Shown: positions 47,132-57,144, counted from the stretch's first letter. The stretch: DNA of 64,000 bases from Candidatus Fimadaptatus faecigallinarum (GCA_018714445.1 DVNK01000039.1:1-64000); one strand, 5' to 3'. The notes: generated by a model not told the origin, from the letters alone. Numbers and translations are program-made.

Positions 47132-50100
47132 TCACATGCCGGTCTGCAACATGTCGAACAGGCTGATCTGACTGGTCTCGGGCATGCCCTTGAGGCAGCC
47201 GAACTTGCGCAGCAGCTCTATCGTGGCCTTGCCTATGTGGCGCTTGAGCATGTCCTCGACCGATATGAACGGCCCGTCGGCGCGCGCGTCGACGACCACC
47301 TGCGCCGCCGCCGCACCCAGGCCCGGTATCGCCGTAAATGGTATCAGCAATTCGTGATCGCTCTTTATCACGAACTCGCTGACCTCGCTGTGATACAGGT
47401 CGCACGGCAGCAGCTCCATGTGGCGCGCATGCATCTCCAGCAGTATCTCGAGCATAGTGACGATATTGGCTTCCTTGGCGGAGATGTCCTTGCCCTTGTC
47501 GTCGAGCGCGACGAGCTGTTCGAGTATGTCGTTGGCGCTGCCCATCATTATCGACGCGTCGAACGTGTCCAGGTTGCGCTGCAGGTAGCACTTGTAGTAC
47601 GCCACCGGATAGTACACCTTGAAGTACGCGATGCGCAGCGACATAGTGACGTACGCCACCGAATGGCCCTTGGGGAACATGTACTTTATCTTCTTGCACG
47701 AGTCGATGAACCACTGCGGCGTATTCTTTTCGTTCATGGCCTGTTCCATCTCGGGCTTTAGACCCTTGCCCTTGCGCACCGATTCCATTATCGTAAACGC
47801 CATCTTGGGCTCCAGCCCCTGCGCTATCAGGAAGTTCATTATGTCGTCGCGGTTGCAGATGCAGTCCTTGAGCTGCGCCTGACCGCTGCGCACCAGTTCC
47901 TGCGCGTTGCCCAGCCACACGTCGGTGCCGTGGCTCAGGCCCGCTATGCGGATCAGCTCCTCCATCGTGTGCGGCTGCGTCTCCTCCAGCATGCCCCGCA
48001 CAAACCGCGTGCCGAACTCGGGTATGCCCAGCGTGCCCGACTTGCAGCCGTATATCTGCTCGGGCGTTATGCCCAGCGCCTCGGGCGACGTGAACAGGCT
48101 CATGACCTTGGGATCGCCCAGCGGCACCTGTTTGGGCGCTATGCCGGTTATGTCCTGCAGCGCGCGCAGCATCGTCGGATCATCGTGACCCAGACAGTCG
48201 AGCTTGACCAGCACGTCGTGCATGGAGTTGAAGTCGTAGTGGGTCGTGATGATGTCGGAATTCGTGTCGTCGGCTGGGTGCTGTATCGCGGTGAACTGGT
48301 ATATCTCGTAATCCTTGGGCAGCACGACTATGCCGCCGGGATGCTGACCGGTGGTGCGCTTGGCGCCGACGCAGCCGGCGACCAGGCGATCCTTTTCGGC
48401 GCGGGTGGCGTGCAGGCCGCGCTCCTCGAGGTAGCGGTTCACATAGCCGTAGGCGGTCTTGTCGGCCAGCGTGCCTATCGTGCCGGCGCGGAACACGTTG
48501 CCCTTGCCGAACAGCTCCTCTATGTAGGCATGCGCGCGCGGCTGGTATACGCCCGAGAAGTTCAGGTCTATGTCGGGCACCTTGTCGCCGTAAAAACCCA
48601 GGAACGTCTCAAACGGTATGTCAAAGCCATCCTTGCGCATGTCCGCGCCGCACTTGGGGCACTTTTGCGGCGGCAGGTCGGGGCCGCAGGTGTAGCCCTT
48701 GGGCGGGTTCCAGTCGGAGTACTTGCATTCGGGGCACACGTAGTGCGGCGGCAGCGCGTTGACCTCGGTTATGCCGATAAAGTGCGCCACCAGCGACGAG
48801 CCCACCGAGCCGCGCGAACCGACTATGTACCCGTCGTCGGTCGATTTCTTGACCAGCTTCTGGGCGATGTTGTACAGCGTGCCGAAGCCGTAGCCCAATA
48901 TCGACTTGAGCTCCTTGTCCAGCCGCGCGCGCACTATGTCGGGCAGCGGGTCACCGTAGACCTCGCGGGCGCGCGTCTCGGCCATGTTGCGCACATTGTC
49001 GGCCGCGTCGGGCCAGTACGGCTGGAACGTGACCTCGTTTTTGGGATGCGGTATGAACAGCTTGACGCCCTGCACCATGTCGGCGATGCGGTTGGGGTTG
49101 TCGATCACGACTTCCTCGGCGCGGTCGCCCAGGTAGCTGAACTCCTCGAGCATCTCCTCGGTGGTGCGCAGGTAGAGCGGCGCCTGCTGGTCGGCGTCCT
49201 CAAAGCCCTGGCCGGCCATCAGTATCGCGCGGAACTTCGAGTCCTTCTCGTCCAGGAAGTGCACGTCGCAGGTCGCGCAGGTGGGCTTGCCCAGCTTGTC
49301 GCCCAGCGCGAGTATGCGCCGGTTGTAGTCGCGCAGCTGCTCCTCGTCGCGCGCCGTGCCCTCGCGTATCATGAAGGCGTTGTTGCCTATGGGCTGTATC
49401 TCCAGGTAGTCGTAGAACGACGCTATTTTTAGCAGCTCGTCCTCGCTCTTGCCGGCGACCAGCGCCCGGAACAGCTCGCCCGCCTCGCACGCGCTGCCCA
49501 CTATTATGCCCTCGCGGTACTTTTGCAGCACGCTGCGCGGTATGCGCGGACGCTTGTTGAAGTGGTGCAGGTGCGCCTCGGACACTATGCGGTTCAGGTT
49601 GGTCAGCCCGTCCTGCGAGCGCGCCAGCAGTATTATGTGATACGAGCGCGCGTCCTTGTCGGCGTAGTAGACCCGGTTGAGGTCGTCGAGCTGCCGCACG
49701 GTGGGCTGCTGCGCCCGGAGCGAATCCAGCGCGCGCAGCAGCACCTTTGACGTGGCGCGCGCGTCGTGCACAGCGCGGTGGGCGTTTTTGAGGCTTATGC
49801 CCAGGAACTTGCATATCGTGCCGAGCTTGAAGTTCTTCATCTGGCCGGCGTACTGGTTGCGCGCCAGCGCCAGCGTGTCCAGCACCGGCGCATGCAGCCC
49901 GCCCAGCGGCGCAAACGCGCGCTTTATGAACGCCGAATCAAATGCGGCGTTGTGCGCCACCAGCACCGCGCCCCGGCAAAACTCCATAAAGCGCGGCGCG
50001 AGCTGCTCAATCGTGGGGCAGTCGCGCACCATGGCGTCGGTTATGCCGGTAAGCTCGACGACCTTTTCGGGTATCATGCGGCCCGGGTTGACCAGCTCGG

Positions 50101-51448
50101 AGAACTCGGCGACCTCCTCGCCGTGCTCTATGCGCACCGCGCCGATCTCGGTTATCATGTCGGTAGCGGTGTTCAGGCCCGTGGTCTCCACGTCCAGCAC
50201 CACGAACGCGGTGTCGTCCAGCGCGCGCGAATCGGCGTCGTCGACTATGACCGCGGCGTCCTCTATCAGGTAGCCCTCACAGCCGGGTATGAACTTTATG
50301 TCCTTGCCGGCGGCCTTGAACGCCTCCGGGAATGCCTGGCACACGCCGTGGTCGGTCACCGCTATCGCCGGGAAGCCCCAGCTGATCGCGCGCTTTATCA
50401 GCGCCGTGGCGCTGGACACGCCGTCCATGCTGCTCATCTGGGTGTGCATGTGCAGCTCGACACGCTTGCGCGGGGCGTTATCCTGGCGGACTTCCTTTTT
50501 CTGCTGCTCGGCGTCGGTCAGCATCACGACCATCTCCTTGAGGAAGTCGTCGTAGCGGTACTGGCCGCGCACCTTTATGCATACGCCGGGCTTTAAGTAC
50601 TCAAGCAGCGGGTCGGGCTGCGCGGGCGCGTCGTCGCGCGACTGCTTCTGGCGCATGAACGCCTTGACATAGACCGTGCCGGTAAAGTCGGTCACTGTGA
50701 ACGTGAGTATCGTCAGCGCGCCGTCGCGCACCTCCTTGGCCTCGCTGGACACGACCTCGCCCGCCACGGTCACGCGGCCCGCGTCCTCGGCCAGCGAATC
50801 CATGCGCATGACCTCGCCGTCTATCGCATGGCCATAGAGCACCTGCGGCAATGCCGGCTTGCGCTTTTCGTGCGCAGCCGCGGCGGCCTTCTGCTCCAGC
50901 GCCAGCCGCTCCATCAGCAGCTCCTCGTCCTTTTTGCGCATCTCGCTTATGTAGCGCAGCCGCTCGTCCATGTCGCCGCGGCATGTAAACTCAAAGCTGA
51001 TGTGCGCCTTGAACATGTCCTCGCAGATGCGGCTGAGCGTCTTGTCGGCATGGCAGTTGATTAGAAACGCCACCACCGCCTCGTCGCCGAACTCCAGCGT
51101 CACGTGCCGCCCGTCCTGGCTCAGCGCGCACGACCTGAAAAACGGCCGGCACGCCGGCAGCGTCTTGAGCGCGCGCCGCTTTATCGCGTCCCAGTAGGGC
51201 GTAATATCGCGCTCGACCTGCGCGCCCAGCTCCGGACACGCCACGCGCACCGCTACCTGCCGCCCTGGAAACGCCGCGCGCACCCGCCGCTCCACGTCGT
51301 CGTAGTCCGCGTCGGATATCAGCTCCGGCGCAAAAAAGCACACCATCAGCCGCGTGCCCTCGCGGTTTATAAGCGCCTTTTCCAGCCTGAGCGAGTCCAG
51401 CAGCTCGGGCCGCACGCCCTTGAGCAGCCTCTGCCAGTATTGCTCCAT
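47132..51448 (-). CDS. polC: DNA polymerase III alpha subunit, PolC type
   Basis: PolC is the replicative polymerase of low-G+C Gram-positives. The 1438-residue protein has an N-terminal domain, an OB fold (about 225-310) and a PHP domain (from ELHMHTQMSSMDG near 331) split by a DnaQ-like 3'-5' exonuclease (VVLDVETTGLN near 418). Then come a zinc finger (CPECKY and CPKCGA, near 900), the palm with the catalytic PDIDLNFSG near 959, and C-terminal tau/clamp regions ending in a QISLFDM-type beta-clamp-binding peptide. AAGGAGG precedes the ATG. The GNAT gene lies 26 bp upstream. Confidence 0.98.
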   Translation of the reverse strand: MEQYWQRLLKGVRPELLDSLRLEKALINREGTRLMVCFFAPELISDADYDDVERRVRAAFPGRQVAVRVACPELGAQVERDITPYWDAIKRRALKTLPACRPFFRSCALSQDGRHVTLEFGDEAVVAFLINCHADKTLSRICEDMFKAHISFEFTCRGDMDERLRYISEMRKKDEELLMERLALEQKAAAAAHEKRKPALPQVLYGHAIDGEVMRMDSLAEDAGRVTVAGEVVSSEAKEVRDGALTILTFTVTDFTGTVYVKAFMRQKQSRDDAPAQPDPLLEYLKPGVCIKVRGQYRYDDFLKEMVVMLTDAEQQKKEVRQDNAPRKRVELHMHTQMSSMDGVSSATALIKRAISWGFPAIAVTDHGVCQAFPEAFKAAGKDIKFIPGCEGYLIEDAAVIVDDADSRALDDTAFVVLDVETTGLNTATDMITEIGAVRIEHGEEVAEFSELVNPGRMIPEKVVELTGITDAMVRDCPTIEQLAPRFMEFCRGAVLVAHNAAFDSAFIKRAFAPLGGLHAPVLDTLALARNQYAGQMKNFKLGTICKFLGISLKNAHRAVHDARATSKVLLRALDSLRAQQPTVRQLDDLNRVYYADKDARSYHIILLARSQDGLTNLNRIVSEAHLHHFNKRPRIPRSVLQKYREGIIVGSACEAGELFRALVAGKSEDELLKIASFYDYLEIQPIGNNAFMIREGTARDEEQLRDYNRRILALGDKLGKPTCATCDVHFLDEKDSKFRAILMAGQGFEDADQQAPLYLRTTEEMLEEFSYLGDRAEEVVIDNPNRIADMVQGVKLFIPHPKNEVTFQPYWPDAADNVRNMAETRAREVYGDPLPDIVRARLDKELKSILGYGFGTLYNIAQKLVKKSTDDGYIVGSRGSVGSSLVAHFIGITEVNALPPHYVCPECKYSDWNPPKGYTCGPDLPPQKCPKCGADMRKDGFDIPFETFLGFYGDKVPDIDLNFSGVYQPRAHAYIEELFGKGNVFRAGTIGTLADKTAYGYVNRYLEERGLHATRAEKDRLVAGCVGAKRTTGQHPGGIVVLPKDYEIYQFTAIQHPADDTNSDIITTHYDFNSMHDVLVKLDCLGHDDPTMLRALQDITGIAPKQVPLGDPKVMSLFTSPEALGITPEQIYGCKSGTLGIPEFGTRFVRGMLEETQPHTMEELIRIAGLSHGTDVWLGNAQELVRSGQAQLKDCICNRDDIMNFLIAQGLEPKMAFTIMESVRKGKGLKPEMEQAMNEKNTPQWFIDSCKKIKYMFPKGHSVAYVTMSLRIAYFKVYYPVAYYKCYLQRNLDTFDASIMMGSANDILEQLVALDDKGKDISAKEANIVTMLEILLEMHARHMELLPCDLYHSEVSEFVIKSDHELLIPFTAIPGLGAAAAQVVVDARADGPFISVEDMLKRHIGKATIELLRKFGCLKGMPETSQISLFDMLQTGM

Positions 51449-51474
51449 CGCGCCTTTGCCTCCTTTCGATATGC

Positions 51475-51900
51475 TCAGACCTTGCGCGCCAGGCAGGTCC
51501 AGTGCTGCTCCTTAAAGCCGTTTGCGCGGTAGACCGCGTGGCCGGCGGCGTTAGCGGCGTCGGTTATGACCTCCAGCTCGTCCACGTCCAGCTTGCGCAG
51601 CGCCTCGAGCTGGCAGGTTATCATGCGCGAGGCCAGGCCCTTGTGGCGGTACTCTTCGCGCACGTACAGCTCGGTCAGTTCGGCAATGCCGCGCGGATAG
51701 CAAAACGACTTGTAGTGCTGCACGCAGCAGTAACCCGCCAGGCGCTCGCCCGCGTCGGCCACCGCGACCAGTTCCGTGCCGCGCGCCAGCTCCTGCCGCA
51801 CCGTGTCCTGGTCCAACCCCTCCACGCCGTTGAACTCGCGGTTCATTTCAATCAGTTCGGCCGCGTCGTCGGGCGTGGCGAACCTTACCCTTATCATCAT
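51475..51900 (-). CDS. GNAT family N-acetyltransferase
   Basis: The 141-residue protein has the GNAT fold: an N-terminal RFATPDDAAELIEMN, the acetyl-CoA-binding segment ELYVREEYRHKGLASRMI (an R/Q-x-x-G-x-G/A variant) and the C-terminal VYRANGFKEQHW. The substrate is unknown; small-molecule or protein N-acetylation are both possible. GGAGG sits 9 nt before the ATG at 51900. It is 26 bp upstream of polC and probably cotranscribed with it. A TATAAT lies at 52020-52025 on the minus strand but without a convincing -35. Confidence 0.88.
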   Translation of the reverse strand: MMIRVRFATPDDAAELIEMNREFNGVEGLDQDTVRQELARGTELVAVADAGERLAGYCCVQHYKSFCYPRGIAELTELYVREEYRHKGLASRMITCQLEALRKLDVDELEVITDAANAAGHAVYRANGFKEQHWTCLARKV

Positions 51901-52111
51901 ATCGATCTACCTCCCGTGCGGGTCGCGCCCGCGCAGTAATCGGCTCGCGCGATATCGCGCAGGCCCATGCAACGGCCGCGCGCGGCTTGCGCATATCAGC
52001 CGCCGCACCCGTCATCGCGATTATAGCACACATCGCCCGCACGCGAAAGCGAACGCTCCGCGAAATTCCACCGCTTGCCGCCGGTTGCGGCGCAATCAGC
52101 CATATTTACTC

Positions 52112-52140
52112 TTGCCAACACGCCGATTATTCGCTACAAT
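52112..52140 (+). promoter_or_regulatory. Sigma-A promoter of the frr-ispG cluster
   Basis: TTGCCA (52112-52117), 17 bp spacer, TACAAT (52135-52140). It precedes frr by about 65 nt. The other intergenic bases 51901-52111 show nothing further. Confidence 0.6.
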
Positions 52141-52209
52141 ATAAGCATGGTAAACGCCCGGGCCGCGCCGCCGGGGCGCATGAGTTGAATTTAACAGGAG
52201 GACGCTATC

Positions 52210-52767
52210 ATGTATAAGCAGGTCATAACCACCGCCAAGGAAAAGATGGGCAAGACCACCGCGCTGCTCAAGAAGGATCTGACGACGCTGCGCGCCGGTC
52301 GCGCCAACCCCCAGATACTCGACAAGATAACCGTGGACTACTACGGCACCCCCACTCCGCTCAATCAGCTAGGCAACATATCCTCGCCCGAGCCGCGCAT
52401 GCTGGTCATATCGCCCTGGGAGTCCAAGATGATAAGCGCCATAGAAAAGGCCATACAGAAGAGCGATATCGGCATAAATCCCTCCAACGACGGCAAGGTC
52501 GTGCGCCTGGTCGTGCCCGAGCTCAACGAGGAACGCCGCAAGGAACTCGTAAAGCAGGTCAAGAAGATGGTCGAGGAGGCCAAGGTCGCGCTGCGCGCGA
52601 TACGCCGCGACGCCATGGAACAGCTCAAAAAGCTCAAGAAGGACTCCACCATCACCGAGGACGATCAGAAGCGCGCCGAGGAAGAGCTCCAGAAGATTAC
52701 CGACGCCGCCAGCAAGGACTGCGATAAGCTCGGCGCCGAAAAGGAAAAGGAAGTCATGAGCGTATGA
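52210..52767 (+). CDS. frr: Ribosome recycling factor
   Basis: RRF splits the post-termination ribosome with EF-G. The 185-residue product has [20 protein letters not shown], the [13 protein letters not shown] loop and the C-terminal helix [26 protein letters not shown] precedes the ATG. Its TGA overlaps the start of the next small gene. Its usual upstream neighbours rpsB, tsf and pyrH are absent. Confidence 0.98.
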   Translation: MYKQVITTAKEKMGKTTALLKKDLTTLRAGRANPQILDKITVDYYGTPTPLNQLGNISSPEPRMLVISPWESKMISAIEKAIQKSDIGINPSNDGKVVRLVVPELNEERRKELVKQVKKMVEEAKVALRAIRRDAMEQLKKLKKDSTITEDDQKRAEEELQKITDAASKDCDKLGAEKEKEVMSV

Positions 52768-52961
52768 TGACCGGCCTGCCGCTCGACGAAGCGCTGCGCG
52801 AGGCCGAATCCGCCGGCCTTACGCTCACCGTGCGCTTTACTCAGGCGCCGCGCCGCGCCCGCGACGACGCTCAGCCGGCTGATCTCGTCGCGCGCGTGCT
52901 GCGCCGCGACGGCGATGTGCTGATCTGCGCGCGCTTTTCGGAGCCGCGCCCGCATGCCTGA
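52764..52961 (+). CDS. Small 65-aa protein coupled to frr
   Basis: The frame opens with ATG overlapping the frr stop (ATGA) and encodes 65 residues, beginning [20 protein letters not shown]. The [15 protein letters not shown] stretch followed by a short strand resembles a PASTA-like half domain, but I cannot assign a family. The coupling, the frame composition and a hairpin after it favour a real gene. The function is unknown. Confidence 0.6.
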   Translation: MMTGLPLDEALREAESAGLTLTVRFTQAPRRARDDAQPADLVARVLRRDGDVLICARFSEPRPHA

Positions 52962-52975
52962 TATATTTATTCCAT

Positions 52976-53020
52976 TGCCGACGCGCGGGAGCGCAAAGCG
53001 CACCCTCAGGCGCGTCGGCA
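52976..53020 (+). promoter_or_regulatory. 11-bp palindrome between the small gene and uppS
   Basis: TGCCGACGCGC pairs with GCGCGTCGGCA around a 23-nt loop, followed by TATGCCTTTTAAG. It may be a partial terminator or an RNA-processing stem ahead of uppS. Confidence 0.4.
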
Positions 53021-53058
53021 TATGCCTTTTAAGCGAATTTTAATCGGAAGGTACGCCT

Positions 53059-53784
53059 ATGCAAACCAATATACATTCAGACGCCACAAAATTGCCGCGC
53101 CATATTGCTATAATCATGGACGGAAACGGCCGCTGGGCCAAGAAGCGTCTGCTGCCGCGCGCCGCGGGCCATCGCGCCGGCGTGGAGGCGTTGCGCGCGG
53201 TGATAACCCATTGCGATGAACTGGGCATCGAGGCGCTCACAGTGTACGCGTTCTCCACCGAGAACTGGGCGCGCTCGCGCGAGGAGGTCGGCGCGCTGAT
53301 GGCGCTGCTGCTGGAGTACTTCACGCGCGAGATAGACGAGCTGAATCGCAAAAACGTGCGCATACTGATACTGGGCGACGTCGACGGCCTGCCCGAAAAG
53401 CAGCGCGACGCCGTGCGCGCCGCCATGCAGCGCACCCGCGCCAACACCGGACTCAAGCTCAACATAGCGCTCAACTACGGCGCGCGCGCGGAACTGGCGC
53501 GGGCGGCGCGCAATCTGGCCGCACGCGCGGCGGCAGGCGAAATAGACCCCCGCGCGATAGACGAATCCGCGCTTGAGCGCGAGCTGTACACGGCCGGCCT
53601 GCCCGAGGTCGACCTGCTGATACGCACCAGCGGCGAACAGCGCCTGAGCAACTTCCTGCTCTACCAGCTGGCATATGCCGAATTCGTGTTCGATCCGGTG
53701 CTCTGGCCCGACTACGACGCGGCCGCGCTGGACCGGGATATAGCCGAGTTCTCACGCCGACAGCGCCGTTTTGGCGGGCGCTGA
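53059..53784 (+). CDS. uppS: Isoprenyl transferase (undecaprenyl diphosphate synthase)
   Basis: UppS makes the lipid carrier for peptidoglycan. The 241-residue protein carries PRHIAIIMDGNGRWAKKR (catalytic Asp), GHRAGVEALR, YAFSTENWARS and the C-terminal DLLIRTSGEQRLSNFLLYQLAYAEF signature. It is soluble and membrane-associated. AATCGGAAGG precedes the ATG. Confidence 0.97.
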   Translation: MQTNIHSDATKLPRHIAIIMDGNGRWAKKRLLPRAAGHRAGVEALRAVITHCDELGIEALTVYAFSTENWARSREEVGALMALLLEYFTREIDELNRKNVRILILGDVDGLPEKQRDAVRAAMQRTRANTGLKLNIALNYGARAELARAARNLAARAAAGEIDPRAIDESALERELYTAGLPEVDLLIRTSGEQRLSNFLLYQLAYAEFVFDPVLWPDYDAAALDRDIAEFSRRQRRFGGR

Positions 53785-53838
53785 GCGTGCCCGGGAAGGG
53801 GCGCGCCGCGCTATATACTATATTTGGGAGGTGCGCCT

Positions 53839-54660
53839 GTGCGCGTTCGCATTATAACCGGCGTGGTGCTGGGGTTGTTCTTCACATCGCTTATGTGGTT
53901 CCAGGGTTGGTATCTGCGCATAGTCGCCATGATAGCCACGTCGTTTTGCATGTTCGAACTGTACGACGCGTTCCGCAAAAAGGGCATGAAGCCGATACAG
54001 TGGCTGTGCGTGGCGTACCCGGCGGCGCTGCTGGGCGCGTACACACTGGGCAGGCAGATAGGCCACAGCGAGTCGCTGATGATGCCGGTGCTGCTGATGT
54101 TCTCGATGGTGTCGCTGGTGGTCATGGTCGCGCGCAAGGAGGCCGACTTCCCATCGCTGTCGGCCACGATGTTCACGATGATATACCCCGGACTGATGCT
54201 GTCGCTAGTATACCCGCTGATCGACCTGGAGCCGCATGGACTGAGCACGCTGGCGCTGACGCTGAGCATGACGATAGCGTTCATGGGCGACATAGCGGCC
54301 TACTGCGTGGGCATACGCTGGGGCCGGCACAGGCTCTGCCCCAACATATCGCCGCGCAAGACCGTGGAAGGCGCAGTGGCCGGACTGGCCGCATCGGTGG
54401 CGTGGTCGATTGCGGCGGCGGTGTTCGCGGGGTTCTTCATAGAGGGGCTGCCGCCGCTGTGGCACTTTGCGCTGCTGGGGCTGGTGGCGGGGGTGTGCTC
54501 GCAGTGCGGCGACCTGACTGCCTCGATAGTCAAGCGCTACTGCGGCGTCAAGGACTACGGCACGATATTCCCCGGCCACGGCGGCATGATGGACCGGCTT
54601 GACGGCGCGATGTTCAATGTCGTGGTCGTGTACGTATACTTCCGGCTGATGCTGATATAG
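53839..54660 (+). CDS. cdsA: Phosphatidate cytidylyltransferase
   Basis: CdsA forms CDP-diacylglycerol for phospholipid synthesis. The 273-residue membrane protein has about eight helices and the C-terminal signature SIVKRYCGVKDYGTIFPGHGGMMDRLD. I choose GTG 53839 because GGGAGG lies 7 nt upstream; a TTG 15 bp earlier has no site. It lies 54 bp after uppS and 17 bp before dxr. Confidence 0.96.
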   Translation: MRVRIITGVVLGLFFTSLMWFQGWYLRIVAMIATSFCMFELYDAFRKKGMKPIQWLCVAYPAALLGAYTLGRQIGHSESLMMPVLLMFSMVSLVVMVARKEADFPSLSATMFTMIYPGLMLSLVYPLIDLEPHGLSTLALTLSMTIAFMGDIAAYCVGIRWGRHRLCPNISPRKTVEGAVAGLAASVAWSIAAAVFAGFFIEGLPPLWHFALLGLVAGVCSQCGDLTASIVKRYCGVKDYGTIFPGHGGMMDRLDGAMFNVVVVYVYFRLMLI

Positions 54661-54677
54661 TAAAGGTGTGAGGATCT

Positions 54678-55847
54678 ATGAAGCTGGCGCTGTTGGGCGC
54701 GACCGGCTCGATAGGCCGGCAGACTCTGGACGTAATGAAGCGCCACCGCGACCGCATAGCGCTCAGCAGCGCAACCTGCGGCCACGATGCCGCGGCGCTG
54801 GAGGCCGCCGTGCGCGGATTCGACCCGGCGCTGCTGGGCGTGACCCAACCCGGCGAGGCATTCGCGCCCCGCGCGGGCTGGGTCTGGGGCCCGAATGCCA
54901 ATGAGCGCGCGATACTCGATACCGACTGCGATACGGTGCTGGACGCCGTGGTGGGCATGGCGGGCCTGGGGCCGGTCATGACCGCGCTTGAGAGCGGCCG
55001 GCGCGTGTTGCTGGCCAACAAGGAGGCGCTGGTCGCCGGCGGCGAGCTGGTCATGGACGCGGCGCGCGCGCTGGACGCAAAGCGCGGCATCGCGCCCAGG
55101 GGCCACATGCCGCCCGAAAGCCTTACGCCGGTCGACAGCGAGCACTCGGCGATATTCCAGTGCATGGCAGGCCACCCGACGCAGGTCAGGCGCCTGATAC
55201 TGACCGCCAGCGGCGGGCCGTTCCGTCAGTGGGACGCCGCCGCGATACGCGCCGCCACGCCCGCACAGGCGCTCAATCACCCCACCTGGCGCATGGGCGG
55301 CAAGGTCACGATAGACAGCGCCTCGCTGATGAACAAGGGCCTGGAAGTGATAGAGGCGTGCCGGCTGTTCAGCATTGCGCCCGAGCGCGTGACCGTGCTG
55401 GTGCATCCGCAGAGCATAGTGCACTCGATGGTCGAGTTCGACGACGGCGCGGTACTGGCGCAGCTGGCCACGCCCGACATGCGCGGCCCGATCGCACTGG
55501 CGCTGGGCTGGCCCGAGCGCATCGAGGCGGGGCTGTCGCCGCTCGAGCTCGCCGGACGCCAGCTCACGTTTGAAGCGCCCGACCTGGAGCGGTTCCCCTG
55601 CCTGCGCATAGCGTATGACGCGCTGCGCGCCGGCGGCGGCGCACCTTGCGTGATGAACGCCGCCGACGAGGCCGCGGTCGAGGCGTTCCTGAGCGGCGGG
55701 TTGAGCTTTGGCGCTATACCCGGCGTTATCGAGGAGACGCTGGCGCACTTTGCCGGCGCGCCCGCGCTTGATACCGCGCAGCTGATAGAGCTGGGCCGTC
55801 AGGCCCGGGCATACGCGCGCGACGTCGCACGGCGGTGCGGCGGCTGA
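54678..55847 (+). CDS. dxr: 1-deoxy-D-xylulose-5-phosphate reductoisomerase
   Basis: Dxr commits DXP to the MEP isoprenoid pathway. The 389-residue product has the NADPH motif GATGSIGRQTLDV, ANKEALVAGGELV, the metal/substrate segment PVDSEHSAIFQC, TASGGPFR and HPTWRMGGKVTIDSASLMNKGLE. With ispG at the end of the cluster it places two MEP-pathway steps beside uppS. Confidence 0.98.
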   Translation: MKLALLGATGSIGRQTLDVMKRHRDRIALSSATCGHDAAALEAAVRGFDPALLGVTQPGEAFAPRAGWVWGPNANERAILDTDCDTVLDAVVGMAGLGPVMTALESGRRVLLANKEALVAGGELVMDAARALDAKRGIAPRGHMPPESLTPVDSEHSAIFQCMAGHPTQVRRLILTASGGPFRQWDAAAIRAATPAQALNHPTWRMGGKVTIDSASLMNKGLEVIEACRLFSIAPERVTVLVHPQSIVHSMVEFDDGAVLAQLATPDMRGPIALALGWPERIEAGLSPLELAGRQLTFEAPDLERFPCLRIAYDALRAGGGAPCVMNAADEAAVEAFLSGGLSFGAIPGVIEETLAHFAGAPALDTAQLIELGRQARAYARDVARRCGG

Positions 55848-55877
55848 CGCGCGGCAGTTGACTTCGGAGGATTGATT

Positions 55878-57095
55878 ATGGCATTGAGTATAATTGGCGC
55901 GATACTGCTGCTGGCGCTGTGCATACTGCTGCACGAGATCGGACACTTCGTCTCGGCGATAGCGCTGGGCATACCTGTCGAGGAATTCTCGATAGGCTTT
56001 GGACCCAAGCTCGTGCAGTTCAAGGCCCGGGGCATCAAGTACTCGCTGCGGCTGGTGCTGCTGGGCGGCTACGTGCGCTACTTCATGGACGAGAGCGACC
56101 TGCTCACCGTCGACCGCAGGGCGCGCTATGACGACGAGTTGGACGAACCGGACGCGGCCAACGCCGACCAGACCGACGCGCCGCTGTCGCCGGCCAACGC
56201 CAGCAAGGCCGACGCGTCGCTGTCGCCGGCTGACGCCGACCAGGCCGACACGTCGCTGTCGCCGGCCGACGCCGAGGCGTTGCGCGCGCGCTGCTACCTC
56301 AATCAGCCCGCGTGGAAGCGGTTCATAAGCGCGTTTTGCGGGCCGTTCATGAACTTTGTGCTGGCATTTGTGGTGGCGGTGGTGCTGTTTGCGATGCAGG
56401 GCAACCCGATGGACGCGCCGCGCATAGCCGAATATACTACCGATTCTCCCGCCTACCAGGCCGGCATGCAGCCCGGCGACATAATAGTCGCGGTGGACGG
56501 CCAGCCGGTAAGCTACGACCTGAACGGCGCACAGCAGGTGCTGGACGCGATAGCCGCGTCCGAGGGCCAGCCCATGGAGTTCACCGTCCAGCGCAACGGC
56601 GAGCAGCTCACGCTGACCGTCACGCCGCTTTACAGCGAGGAGAACGGCCGCTACATGATAGGCGCCAGCTTTGGCAAGGTCTATTCGCCGTGCACCGTGG
56701 GCGAGGCGCTCAGCCGCGCGGGACAGTACATCGTCATGATAACTCGCGACATGTACTCGGCGCTGGGCGAGATGTTCCACAGCGAAGTGCCGCTGGATCA
56801 GCAGCTCACCGGCCCGGTGGGCACGGTGCAGATCATCTCCGAACAGGTGCGCATGGGCGCGCAGTACGGACTCAATGTGCTGCTGGTGATATCGCTGAAC
56901 TTCGGCATACTCAACCTGCTGCCGATACCCGGACTGGACGGCGCCAAGCTGGTCGTGCTGCTGATCGAAATGGTGCGGCGCAAGCCGATACCGCCGGCGC
57001 GCGAGGCAATAGTCAATCTGGTGGGATTGGCGCTGCTGTTTGGGCTGATGCTGTTTGTTACATATAAAGACATTGCCCGACTGATAACGGGCTAA
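55878..57095 (+). CDS. rseP: Site-2 protease RseP/RasP with a repeat-rich linker
   Basis: This intramembrane zinc protease cleaves anti-sigma factors or peptide remnants. The 405-residue protein has HEIGHF (residues 19-24) in the first helix, a PDZ domain (about 185-275) and the second catalytic motif NLLPIPGLDGAK. Between helix one and the PDZ region, about residues 82-135, there is an insert of Ala/Asp/Ser repeats (SLSPADADQAD-type, 13 residues each) not typical of the family. CGGAGG lies 7 nt before the ATG at 55878. Confidence 0.95.
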   Translation: MALSIIGAILLLALCILLHEIGHFVSAIALGIPVEEFSIGFGPKLVQFKARGIKYSLRLVLLGGYVRYFMDESDLLTVDRRARYDDELDEPDAANADQTDAPLSPANASKADASLSPADADQADTSLSPADAEALRARCYLNQPAWKRFISAFCGPFMNFVLAFVVAVVLFAMQGNPMDAPRIAEYTTDSPAYQAGMQPGDIIVAVDGQPVSYDLNGAQQVLDAIAASEGQPMEFTVQRNGEQLTLTVTPLYSEENGRYMIGASFGKVYSPCTVGEALSRAGQYIVMITRDMYSALGEMFHSEVPLDQQLTGPVGTVQIISEQVRMGAQYGLNVLLVISLNFGILNLLPIPGLDGAKLVVLLIEMVRRKPIPPAREAIVNLVGLALLFGLMLFVTYKDIARLITG

Positions 57096-57100
57096 ATCAC

Positions 57101-57127
57101 AAGCGGGGGCAAGTCCCCCGCTTTTGG
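57101..57127 (+). terminator. Hairpin between rseP and ispG
   Basis: A perfect 9-bp stem, AAGCGGGGG with CCCCCGCTT and a 5-nt loop, followed by TT. It lies 5 bp after rseP and overlaps the leader of ispG, so termination may be partial. Confidence 0.6.
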
Positions 57128-57144
57128 CAATACGGAGGTGCGGC

